In this document: in pieces, positions 42,509 through 50,002 of the stretch | Layout of the letters: the number at the start of each line of letters is the position of its first letter | Position numbering within the stretch: position 1 is the stretch's first letter | Assembly: GCA_004297765.1 (NCBI GenBank) | Contig: SCTZ01000031.1 | Coordinates: 1-64,000 of the forward strand | Reading direction: 5' to 3' | DNA from: Chloroflexota bacterium | GTDB lineage: Bacteria > Chloroflexota > Dehalococcoidia > FW602-bin16 | Length of the DNA stretch: 64,000 nucleotides | Made by a program: the position numbers and the translations under genes | Notes under the pieces: generated by a model | The model's input: the letters and a program-made list of their open reading frames with translations, nothing else | Database searches by the model: none | Told to the model about the DNA's origin: nothing

Positions 42509-42704
42509 AGCCCATGTAGTGGCGGACGGCTCTGTCCGCCAGGGGTAGGGCAGGGCAGGTGATGTTGGGATGCGCTGTCGTTTGTTCGCAGAGGCGCGTC
42601 CGCCATCGGCTTTCCGTCGCATGATCCAGCGCACCAAGGTTTGTGATAGGGTCAAGGCCGGCCCCGCCCCCTGGCGGACAGAGCCGTCCGCCACTACGTG
42701 GGCT
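42509..42704. mobile_element. MITE-like element with 37-bp inverted ends
   Basis: 42509-42545 and 42668-42704 are inverted copies with a single mismatch; each contains GTAGTGGCGGACGGCTCTGT. The 196-bp element has no ORF of note. Shorter relatives with GTAGTGGCGGAC ends are at 54160-54272 and 55504-55538. Confidence 0.7.
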
Positions 42705-42737
42705 CGGCTGTTGCTTAGCCGGGGCGACAGGCCATCG

Positions 42738-42778
42738 AATCAGACCGATCAGTCCGATCGAACTGATCGGTCTGATTT
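42738..42778. repeat. GATCGG/CCGATC palindromic array
   Basis: Units such as CAGACCGATCAGTCCGATCG, ending just before the AOR stop codon. Same family as 9027-9074 and 52028-52090. Confidence 0.6.
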
Positions 42779-42793
42779 GTGGCATATGAGACA

Positions 42794-44260
42794 CTACTCC
42801 CACAGGTCCCGCGCCACGGCCTCCAGTCCCAGCGCACGGAGTGTCTCGGGTAACGGCTTGCTAGTCTCTTCGTCCCAGCCCATGTGCCGATAGTAGACGC
42901 GTTTCATCTCCGCAAAGACTGGGGCCACCGTCCTGCCCTGAGCTGGCCCCATCTCCGGCGGCTCCGCAATACGGGACGAGAGGATGTCGTCTTTGTCTGG
43001 CGTCAGACCATGACGTAGGTTGAAGGCCCGCTGGAGCGCCAGTATCCTCCGCCCCACCGTCAGGGCTTCCTCAGGCGTGAAGTCCCAGCCGGTAGCGAGG
43101 GAGACTGCCTCGGTCATGATCGAAAGCTCCTTGGGCAGGAGGAAGAAGCAAGTGATCAGACTATCTCCGAACTGATGGCGAGGCCCGATTTTGGCCACTC
43201 CGGCCGCCAGTTCCTCTACGGAGTAAGCAGGAGAGAACTTGTCGTGGCCGATATCCGCGTAGAGGGAAGTCTGGGGGTCCAGCGACATGCCGGAGCCCAT
43301 GTCGGAGACCGCCTGCCTCAGCACTGTGGCCCACTTGGGCCGCACGTCGTGCGTGTGCGGAGCGATGCCGTTCTTGTGGTACACACCGAAGTGCTCCGCC
43401 TCGCCGCCAATCCGCTGGGCCGCGCGCATGACCCCTTCCGCCAGCACTTCGCCGAAGCCGCGTCGGTGGGCGATGGCTTGCAGTAGCTCAGCGATGGCTT
43501 CCACATTGCCCCAGGTCAGCTCCAAGCCATCGGTATCGGCCGGGCCGATCAATCCCTTCTCATAGCACTCTATGGCCAGGCTGACAGTGAAGCCGCCTTC
43601 TTTCACGTCCATACCCAGCCGGTCGTTCAGGTCGCTGAGCATGATCGCCGCGGCCGGGTCCGCGTTGCCGATCAGAGGGCCCCACGCGGCCATGTCCTCG
43701 TATTCGGGGAGCTCGGCCTTCAGGCCGGCGTAGCGCCCCTCCTTCACCGTCACGTCATTGCAGTGCGCCCAGGGGCAGGCCCAGCACGGTCTGGGCTTCA
43801 TCTCGACCAGTGAGCAGATATCGTCCAGGTTGTAGCGGGCGTAGTCGGAAATGTCGCAGGTCGTCATGTTCTTGATGGGAAAGGCGCCCGACATGCCCAG
43901 AGCCGCCATGCCGCCCAGGGTTCCGCCGGCCTTGATTGATCTGCCTAGCAAAGATTCGCTCGCGCTATCGGCCCAGTCGTGACGGGCCAGCGCCCGGAGC
44001 CGCTCCGGATCCGACAGGTTGATCTTTGAGGTGGTAGACGAGACGGCGATGGCCTTGAGCTTCTTTGAGCCCATCACCGCACCGGGACCGTTGGTGGCGG
44101 CCACGTGTCCCTTGTCGTTGAAGATGCCCGCGAACCTGACCAGCTTCTCGCCGGCCGGTCCGATGCAGGCCACGCTGGCGCGTGGCTGACCCAGCTCTGC
44201 TTTGACGCGGTCCTCCGTCTCCCAGGTGTCGAGTCCGAGCAGATGGGTGGCAGGCCGCAA
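42794..44260 (-). CDS. Aldehyde ferredoxin oxidoreductase family protein, 5'-truncated
   Basis: The open frame from a TTG gives 488 aa of the tungsten/pterin AOR family: GPAGEKLVRFAGIFNDKGHVAATNGPGAVMGSKKLKAIAV, cluster motif CWACPWAHC, and the later Cys in LITCFFL. AORs are usually about 600 aa. Family-like sequence (SIEFAGFDALVLQG, YLWIHDGVAEL) continues upstream of the TTG to 44350 without a start codon, then hits a repeat. So about 100 N-terminal residues that help bind the cofactor are missing. Probably a pseudogene or a very recent deletion. Confidence 0.8.
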   Translation of the reverse strand: MRPATHLLGLDTWETEDRVKAELGQPRASVACIGPAGEKLVRFAGIFNDKGHVAATNGPGAVMGSKKLKAIAVSSTTSKINLSDPERLRALARHDWADSASESLLGRSIKAGGTLGGMAALGMSGAFPIKNMTTCDISDYARYNLDDICSLVEMKPRPCWACPWAHCNDVTVKEGRYAGLKAELPEYEDMAAWGPLIGNADPAAAIMLSDLNDRLGMDVKEGGFTVSLAIECYEKGLIGPADTDGLELTWGNVEAIAELLQAIAHRRGFGEVLAEGVMRAAQRIGGEAEHFGVYHKNGIAPHTHDVRPKWATVLRQAVSDMGSGMSLDPQTSLYADIGHDKFSPAYSVEELAAGVAKIGPRHQFGDSLITCFFLLPKELSIMTEAVSLATGWDFTPEEALTVGRRILALQRAFNLRHGLTPDKDDILSSRIAEPPEMGPAQGRTVAPVFAEMKRVYYRHMGWDEETSKPLPETLRALGLEAVARDLWE

Positions 44261-44426
44261 CTCGGCGACGCCATCGTGGATCCAGAGGTAGACCCACTCG
44301 GGCGAGGCACCCTGGAGGACGAGGGCATCGAATCCGGCAAATTCAATCGACCTCTGCCGACAATACTGAAAACTGAGGGGAATCTTCGGGGGACACCCCC
44401 GAGCCCCCGGCCTGGCGGCATACTAG
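44261..44426 (-). pseudogene. Junction of AOR remnant and partial CTAG repeat (copy D)
   Basis: 44350-44261 reads in frame as AOR N-domain sequence. From 44426 to about 44375 the sequence matches the first half of repeat copies A-C (CTAGTATGCCGCCAGGCCGG on the minus strand) and then breaks off. The CTAG holds the stop of the UroD-family gene. The repeat's second half and the AOR start are both missing. Confidence 0.6.
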
Positions 44427-45310
44427 CTGCCCTTGATCAATTCCATCAGTTCACGTAACTGTCCCGGGTCCCGAGCGAGATCGGGCTCCAGGTCTTCATC
44501 GAAGACGTAGAACAGAGCGCCATTCTGAGCGCCTGCTAGATCCTTCCGACCCCGCAGAACCGTTCCCCGGCGGATCTTTGAGTCGAGGCCGTCCGTAGGT
44601 TCCAGCCGAACGACGGCGTCGAAGGCCGTCCCGTGCGACTGAGAACATTCGGTCGAGCGGCAGTAGAAGATCGACTTGACGCCGAAGAACTTGCAGATCT
44701 TGGCGGCTGTCTGAACAAAGGGACCCTGGTCACCGTGGGTGCAGTGGTCCGCCACCATGATGACGGCGTCGATGCCGTTCTCGCACAACTTGCGCAGGGC
44801 CTCGATCAGCAGTTGCGAGATCTTCTGGTAGAGGCTGACTTCCAGGTATCCCGGCTGCATCTCCGCGATCAGGCTGTCTCTGAGGGTGAAGGGCTCAGGG
44901 AGAATGCCGACCAGGGCCCTATCTCGTCCCGCGACGACCTTGAGGCGCCGGATGACTTCCAGCACGACGGGGAATCGTCCTTGTTCCAGCACCTGGGCTG
45001 GGTTCAGATCGAGCACCTGCTCTGCCGTCACCCGGCTGGCTATCCGCGGCTTCCAGGGCGCGTCCCAGTCGAGGACGCAGCCAGCAGCCTCGGGTAGAAT
45101 CGCGAGATCGTTCAGGATGCCGATGGCCTCGAAGCCGAATAGCTGTGTCGTTTGCTGGAGCAAGTTGGCGAGAGGGGTCGGATCGTAGGCCAGATCGATT
45201 GGCTCCATCTGCTGCAAGTGGCATATCTGCGAAAAACTCAGCGGAATCACCGGGGCAGTCCCCGCGTTGCGTCCCGCCAGAGCCTGCAATACTCGGTCCT
45301 TGTCTTTCAC
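44423..45310 (-). CDS. Uroporphyrinogen decarboxylase (UROD/MtaA-CmuA) family protein
   Basis: A 295-aa TIM-barrel-type protein. It starts MKDKDRVLQALAGRNAGTAPVIP, a layout typical of UROD-like methyltransferases (KERVLAALRGEKPDRVP), and has the block ENGIDAVIMVADHCTHGDQGPFVQTAAKICKFFG. It is shorter than true HemE (about 350 aa), and no clear zinc-thiolate methyltransferase motif is seen. GTG start after AAGGAGGGGAAGAGG. It follows the carboxylase-like genes by 78 nt and may be their fifth gene. Function unknown. Confidence 0.7.
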   Translation of the reverse strand: MKDKDRVLQALAGRNAGTAPVIPLSFSQICHLQQMEPIDLAYDPTPLANLLQQTTQLFGFEAIGILNDLAILPEAAGCVLDWDAPWKPRIASRVTAEQVLDLNPAQVLEQGRFPVVLEVIRRLKVVAGRDRALVGILPEPFTLRDSLIAEMQPGYLEVSLYQKISQLLIEALRKLCENGIDAVIMVADHCTHGDQGPFVQTAAKICKFFGVKSIFYCRSTECSQSHGTAFDAVVRLEPTDGLDSKIRRGTVLRGRKDLAGAQNGALFYVFDEDLEPDLARDPGQLRELMELIKGS

Positions 45311-45388
45311 CCCTCTTCCCCTCCTTCGTGCGGATCAGGCAGGGCGATACTTCGGCATCGCCCTGCCCGGAAATCGTGCATGTGCCAG

Positions 45389-47449
45389 CTACATTACTAT
45401 CTTGTTCGGCTCGGTGGTCGGGTATGGCCACGGGCCGAAGTACTTGAGAGAGCTTTCGGGCGGCTTCTTCCGCGACCACTGCTCCAGGAACTGGCCGGCT
45501 GGGACCCCGCGCTGTTTGCGGTTTTCCCTCTCCTCGCGCCTGAGTTGCTCGGTGCGCTCCGCGTCCAGCTTCCTGGTCTGCGGATCGAAGGCCACCTTGA
45601 AGATGGTGTTGACGGCCCACTCGCTGATCGTTCCCGCTTGCATGTCCAGTACGACTGCCTCAGGATCGCGCTTCAGCGGATCGCCGTACCCCGGACCGGC
45701 GTGCGAATGACAGTAGATGATATCGCCCCGCTTCGACTGCTCGATCGAGATGTTGAAGTTATCCAGTTGCCAGTTCCCTTTGAGATCCTTGCTCTGCGTC
45801 ATCTCTTCGATGCCGCAGGGGACCTTCTCGGGATGCTCTCTCATCAGTTGGGCCATGTTGTTGTTACGCAGGCGCACAGCCGGCTCGGGCGGAGAGAGAT
45901 AGCCGCCGTACAGTCCCTTAGACATCGGGAACCTGCTCGAGGTGGCTCCCATGCTGAGCGTGAAAACGCTATCCACGTTGTGGATCATGTAGGCTATTTC
46001 GACGGTCTTGCCGCCGTTGTAGGTGCCAAAGCCCTGTCCATCGGTGAAGAACTTGTCCCGGAAGAGGCACAGGATCGGGTAGTTGAGCTCCAGATCCTCG
46101 GTGTCCGGGTACTCACCGAAGGGCGTGAAGTTGAAGCCACACGTGTCCAGCCCATCGGCTCGTCTTCGACCACCCAGCCCGCAGCCGTTGACGATGCCCT
46201 GGTCGTAGGCCGAGAAGACCTGTCCGTGCTGGTTAATACCGGCGAAGACGGGCGTGCCGCTCATGGGCCAGGAAGCCACCAGATCGCGCCCGTACTCGCT
46301 GCTGAACAGCATCTTCTCGATGGCGGCGTGGATACCGCAGACCATCATGATGGTCGTGGTCATGCCGTGCGAGAGACAGTCCTCGGGGTCGCCGTCGATG
46401 AAGGAGCCCTGCGGGAAGATGAACTCGAAGGGCTCGAAGAGACCGCAGTTCGGCTTTAGCTCCCAGAACAGGAACTGCAGGATATAGGTACACGCGTTGG
46501 CGATGAGCACGTGCGGCAGAGCGTTGAAGTTGCCGCCGATGACCCGCGGCGAGGTGCCGGAGAAGTCGAGGACAATGCGATCGCCCTTTTTCCTGACCGA
46601 GATGGATCCGCGCAGCAGACCCTCTTTGCCAGCCCCGACCCGGTCGAAGAAGACGACCTCGTTGAACTCACCGTCGACTAGCTTGGATACCTTCTTCTTG
46701 GCGGCTTCTTTGCTTTCCTCGATCATGAGCCTCAAGGCTCCGATTAGGACGTCGACGCCGTGCTTGTCGATGACCTTGTGGACCCGCCTCTCCAGCATGG
46801 CGCAGACGGCTTGCCGGGCCATCAGGTCAAGCGTCTGCATCTGGGGTGTGCGGACCTCGTTCTCTAGCATCTCGACCAGGTCCTGTTTGAGCTTGTAGTT
46901 CTCGCCGATTTTGATCGGCGGGATGTTCATGCCGTCGTCCCACTTGGACTTGCCCGATGGGGGCATGCCTCCCGGCTCGATACTGCCAGTCTCGGTCTCG
47001 TGACCCATGGAGGCCACCCAGGCGACCAGCTCGCCGTCCCGGAAAACCGGCATGACCATGACCTGGTCGGGGTTGTGCACGCCGCCATAGTTGGTGTCGT
47101 TGAAGAAGTACATGTCGCCTTCGTGCACGCCGACCGACGGATCGTTCAAGAAGTACTTGATGATGTACTTGATGCCCAGGTGTCCGTTGATCAGGTGGAC
47201 GTGGGTGCCCGTGACGCAGGTGGCCAGGTCACCCTGGGCCGTGTAGATGCCCATGCAGATGTCCCCGGACTGGATCATCGTTGAGATGCCCATCCGCATC
47301 ATCATGGTCCGGCCTTCCAGGCAGAAGAGCTCCATCTGCTTGGCGATGATCTGATAGTCCGTGGGATCGACCTTGGGAACGCACGCGGCCTCCCTCTCGG
47401 TCATCGGGTCCGACTTGTAGCGTTTCAGAAGTTCTCTATCGCGTGGCAA
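45389..47449 (-). CDS. Hydantoinase B / acetone-acetophenone carboxylase-type subunit
   Basis: A 686-aa HyuB-family protein: VDPTDYQIIAKQMELFCLEGRTMMMRM start, GDMYFFNDTNYGGVHNPDQVMVMPVF, MGHETETGSIEPGGMPPSG, and HSHAGPGYGDPLKRDPEAV near the C-terminus. The C-terminal tail (EQWSRKKPPESSLKYFGPW) extends beyond plain hydantoinase B. In acetone and acetophenone carboxylases this subunit carries the carboxylation site. Its partners here are two HyuA proteins and a small zinc protein. Hydantoinase or oxoprolinase activity remains possible. Confidence 0.85.
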   Translation of the reverse strand: MPRDRELLKRYKSDPMTEREAACVPKVDPTDYQIIAKQMELFCLEGRTMMMRMGISTMIQSGDICMGIYTAQGDLATCVTGTHVHLINGHLGIKYIIKYFLNDPSVGVHEGDMYFFNDTNYGGVHNPDQVMVMPVFRDGELVAWVASMGHETETGSIEPGGMPPSGKSKWDDGMNIPPIKIGENYKLKQDLVEMLENEVRTPQMQTLDLMARQAVCAMLERRVHKVIDKHGVDVLIGALRLMIEESKEAAKKKVSKLVDGEFNEVVFFDRVGAGKEGLLRGSISVRKKGDRIVLDFSGTSPRVIGGNFNALPHVLIANACTYILQFLFWELKPNCGLFEPFEFIFPQGSFIDGDPEDCLSHGMTTTIMMVCGIHAAIEKMLFSSEYGRDLVASWPMSGTPVFAGINQHGQVFSAYDQGIVNGCGLGGRRRADGLDTCGFNFTPFGEYPDTEDLELNYPILCLFRDKFFTDGQGFGTYNGGKTVEIAYMIHNVDSVFTLSMGATSSRFPMSKGLYGGYLSPPEPAVRLRNNNMAQLMREHPEKVPCGIEEMTQSKDLKGNWQLDNFNISIEQSKRGDIIYCHSHAGPGYGDPLKRDPEAVVLDMQAGTISEWAVNTIFKVAFDPQTRKLDAERTEQLRREERENRKQRGVPAGQFLEQWSRKKPPESSLKYFGPWPYPTTEPNKIVM

Positions 47450-47510
47450 CGCCGTTTCCTCCGAACATAGTGGGGGTTAGGGATTGGGGGTGGTCCCCCC
47501 GATCCGGCCC

Positions 47511-49640
47511 CTAGCTCCTCAGCCGAATCACGCCGTGCAGGTACTGGTCGAGCTCGAAGACCCAACCGGGTTGGATGACATAAGTCGTGTCATTCGCCTC
47601 GATGATGGCCGGACCATCGAGAGCGTTGCCAGCCTGCAGCGCGGCCAGGTCGTAGACCGGTGTCTCCGCGTACCCGATCTTGTCCCAGTAGACCGGCCTC
47701 TTCGATTTGAGGGCTCCCGGCTGCAGAGCGGACGTGAGCGGATAGCGCTTGACCTCGGTTTTCGGCAGGGCAACGGAGCCTTTGACGATGAGGTTGACGA
47801 TTTCGATGCCACCCTTGATGTTGCCCGAGGCCTCGCTGTAGGTGTGCGCGTAGATCCCGAGGAACTGCCGCGCGATGGCTTCGAAATCCTGGCGACTCTG
47901 CACGCGCATGATCGGCGAGACGACGCGCGTCAGGTTGGGCTGCCCCCCGAAGCGCATGTCGAGCTCCAGGGCGTAGGAAATCTCCTCTGGTCGGAATCCT
48001 TCCCGCACGATGCTGCGGGTCACGCGTTGCTCCAGGTTCTCCACGGCCGCGTTGAAGGGGTCCCGCTCTTCGGAGTAAGTTCCCTTCATGCCATCGTACA
48101 CCCGAAGATAGTTTGTCTGCTCCTCGCTGACGACGTAGTCCATATTGGACACGCCGTAGGCCGAGAAGACGGAGGACTCGGGGAAGGTGACGATGCGTTG
48201 CACGCCCAGACTCTCGGCGTAGCCGCAGCAGTGGGCCGGCCCTGCGCCACCGTAGGCGAAGAGAACGCACTCGCGCGGATCCAGCCCGCGCAGGACCGTC
48301 TCTTTGAAGAGCTCGCCTCCCATATGCGCATCCACGATCTTAGCGATGCTCAGAGCGGACTCCTCCACGGAGATCCCCATGGGCTCGGCTATCTTCGTCT
48401 GGATGGCCTCGATGGACTTCTCCTTGTTCAGCCGCATGCCGCCGCCGAGGAAATAGTCGGGGTCGATGCGGCCCAGCACCACGTCGGCGTCGGTCACGGT
48501 CGGCTCGGTGCCTCCCAGGTCGTAGCAGGCCGGCCCCGGCATGGAGCCCGCGCTACGCGGCCCGACCTCCAGTCCACCCAGCAGATCGTTGATGAAGGCG
48601 ATGGAGCCACCGCCGGCTCCGATGGAGCGGGTTTCTAGCATGCTGATGGCAACGCGCCAGCGGTCCAGGACGGGCACGGACTCGTAGGCCCGCACCTCGC
48701 CTCCCTCGATGACACCCATGTCGAAGCTGGTGCCGCCCATGTCGGTCACGATGATGTTCTGGTAGTCGGTCTGTCTGCCCACGTAGGCCGCGCCCAGCAG
48801 ACCGCCCACCGGACCGGCGTTGTGCGTCTTCAGGGCCATGGTCTCGTAAATGGAGGCCATGCCGCCCGAGGCGTGGACCAGGAAGAGCGACTTCTTGTAG
48901 CCGAGCTTGCGCAAGTCGTTGTTCAGGCGGGTCAGGTTGTCGGCGATGAGCTTCTGCAGATAGCCCGTCAGGATGACGGTCATGGTCCGCGCGTACTCGC
49001 CCTTCTTGGGTGCTACCTCGCAGGACAGGAAGACGGGATGGCTGCCCAGATAGACCTCCGGGTACTCCTGGTAGATCACGTCCCGCACCATCTGCTCGTG
49101 GGCCGGGTTGACGAACGACCATAGCATAGAGACGACAAAGCCGGTCGCGCCCCTGTCGACGAGTTGATGGACCTTCTGGCGTATCTCGTCGCGGGTGAGG
49201 GGCATGACCACGTTGCCGAAACAGTCGATGCGCTCGCGCAGACCCACGACCATGTCGCGCGTCACGATCGGCTGCGGCCGATTGCCCTCCCGAACGTTCT
49301 TCTTGAGCTCGAGGGGCAACCCCTCGTGCCACTGGGCACCGTTGCCGATGTAGATCGCATCTTCCTGCCCCATCGTGGTGATCAGACCGAGCTTCGGTCC
49401 CTTGCGCTCGATGAGCGCGTTCAGAGCCAGGGTGGTGGCGTACTTCACCATGTCCGTGGAGGCCAAGAGATCCTCCGTGCTCATCTCCAGGGACTCGGCG
49501 CACTGCTCCACCGCGTTCAGGAAGCCGACGCTGAGGTTGTGGGCGGTCGTCTGGGCCTTGCCTTTCGCCACTTTGCCGTCGACGCATGCGAAGCAATCCG
49601 TAAAGGTTCCGCCTATATCGATGCTGAGTGAGTTCTTCAT
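47511..49640 (-). CDS. Hydantoinase A / carboxylase ATP-dependent subunit, second copy
   Basis: A 709-aa HyuA-family ASKHA protein. Nucleotide-binding start SLSIDIGGTFTDCFACVDGKVA, NIIVTDMGGTSFDMGVIEGG, SRSIGAGGGSIAFIND, and VLFAYGGAGPAHCCGYAESLG. In acetophenone carboxylase such subunits use ATP to phosphorylate the enolised ketone and bicarbonate. Longer than the first HyuA copy (647 aa), as expected for the larger of the two in acetophenone carboxylase. It lies 12 nt downstream of the zinc-protein gene and 61 nt upstream of the HyuB gene. Confidence 0.85.
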   Translation of the reverse strand: MKNSLSIDIGGTFTDCFACVDGKVAKGKAQTTAHNLSVGFLNAVEQCAESLEMSTEDLLASTDMVKYATTLALNALIERKGPKLGLITTMGQEDAIYIGNGAQWHEGLPLELKKNVREGNRPQPIVTRDMVVGLRERIDCFGNVVMPLTRDEIRQKVHQLVDRGATGFVVSMLWSFVNPAHEQMVRDVIYQEYPEVYLGSHPVFLSCEVAPKKGEYARTMTVILTGYLQKLIADNLTRLNNDLRKLGYKKSLFLVHASGGMASIYETMALKTHNAGPVGGLLGAAYVGRQTDYQNIIVTDMGGTSFDMGVIEGGEVRAYESVPVLDRWRVAISMLETRSIGAGGGSIAFINDLLGGLEVGPRSAGSMPGPACYDLGGTEPTVTDADVVLGRIDPDYFLGGGMRLNKEKSIEAIQTKIAEPMGISVEESALSIAKIVDAHMGGELFKETVLRGLDPRECVLFAYGGAGPAHCCGYAESLGVQRIVTFPESSVFSAYGVSNMDYVVSEEQTNYLRVYDGMKGTYSEERDPFNAAVENLEQRVTRSIVREGFRPEEISYALELDMRFGGQPNLTRVVSPIMRVQSRQDFEAIARQFLGIYAHTYSEASGNIKGGIEIVNLIVKGSVALPKTEVKRYPLTSALQPGALKSKRPVYWDKIGYAETPVYDLAALQAGNALDGPAIIEANDTTYVIQPGWVFELDQYLHGVIRLRS

Positions 49641-49652
49641 CCAGGCCCCCTC

Positions 49653-50000
49653 TTAACTCCTCGTGCTCTGTTGTACGGCCCGCCGGATGGCCTCGATGTC
49701 CGGCACGATGTCGTGGGTGATAGGGTGTCCGGGGGGCAGATACTCGTTGTCGAACATCTGCCCGCAGCCGGGGCAATAGAACTCGAGGATGCGGCACCAC
49801 TCCGGGTCTGGGGCGAACGTCAGCTCGGTGCCCTCGATCAGCGGTCTGTGGACCGTCCGCGGGTCCCTCTCGTAGATCAGGCAGCCTTCTTTGTAGTTCT
49901 TGGCGACGGGACCTAGCTCCTGTCCGCATTCGTGGCAGTGGAAGGTCTCGTTGTCGACGTCGACGTCCAGGTACTGGGCGATGTGAAACCTGGTGCCCAT
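49653..50000 (-). CDS. Small zinc-binding carboxylase-type subunit
   Basis: A 115-aa protein with two CxxC pairs, HCHECGQEL and YCPGCGQMF, an apparent zinc site. MGTRFHIAQYLDVDVDNETFHC is the start, with the ATG 2 nt after the upstream HyuA stop. The in-frame extension to 50897 runs antisense-like through the HyuA gene and is rejected. A small zinc subunit (about 15 kDa) between HyuA-like genes is the arrangement in acetophenone carboxylase and has a counterpart in acetone carboxylase gamma. Confidence 0.8.
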   Translation of the reverse strand: MGTRFHIAQYLDVDVDNETFHCHECGQELGPVAKNYKEGCLIYERDPRTVHRPLIEGTELTFAPDPEWCRILEFYCPGCGQMFDNEYLPPGHPITHDIVPDIEAIRRAVQQSTRS

Positions 50001-50002
50001 GC

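Noticed and set aside
45152-46459. A 435-codon plus-strand frame
   Set aside because: Antisense to the HyuB-like and UroD-like genes, spanning two well-supported coding regions.
48553-49929. A 458-codon minus-strand frame
   Set aside because: It overlaps the HyuA-like gene in another frame and reads as Arg/Gly/His-rich composition with no domain, typical of a high-GC shadow.
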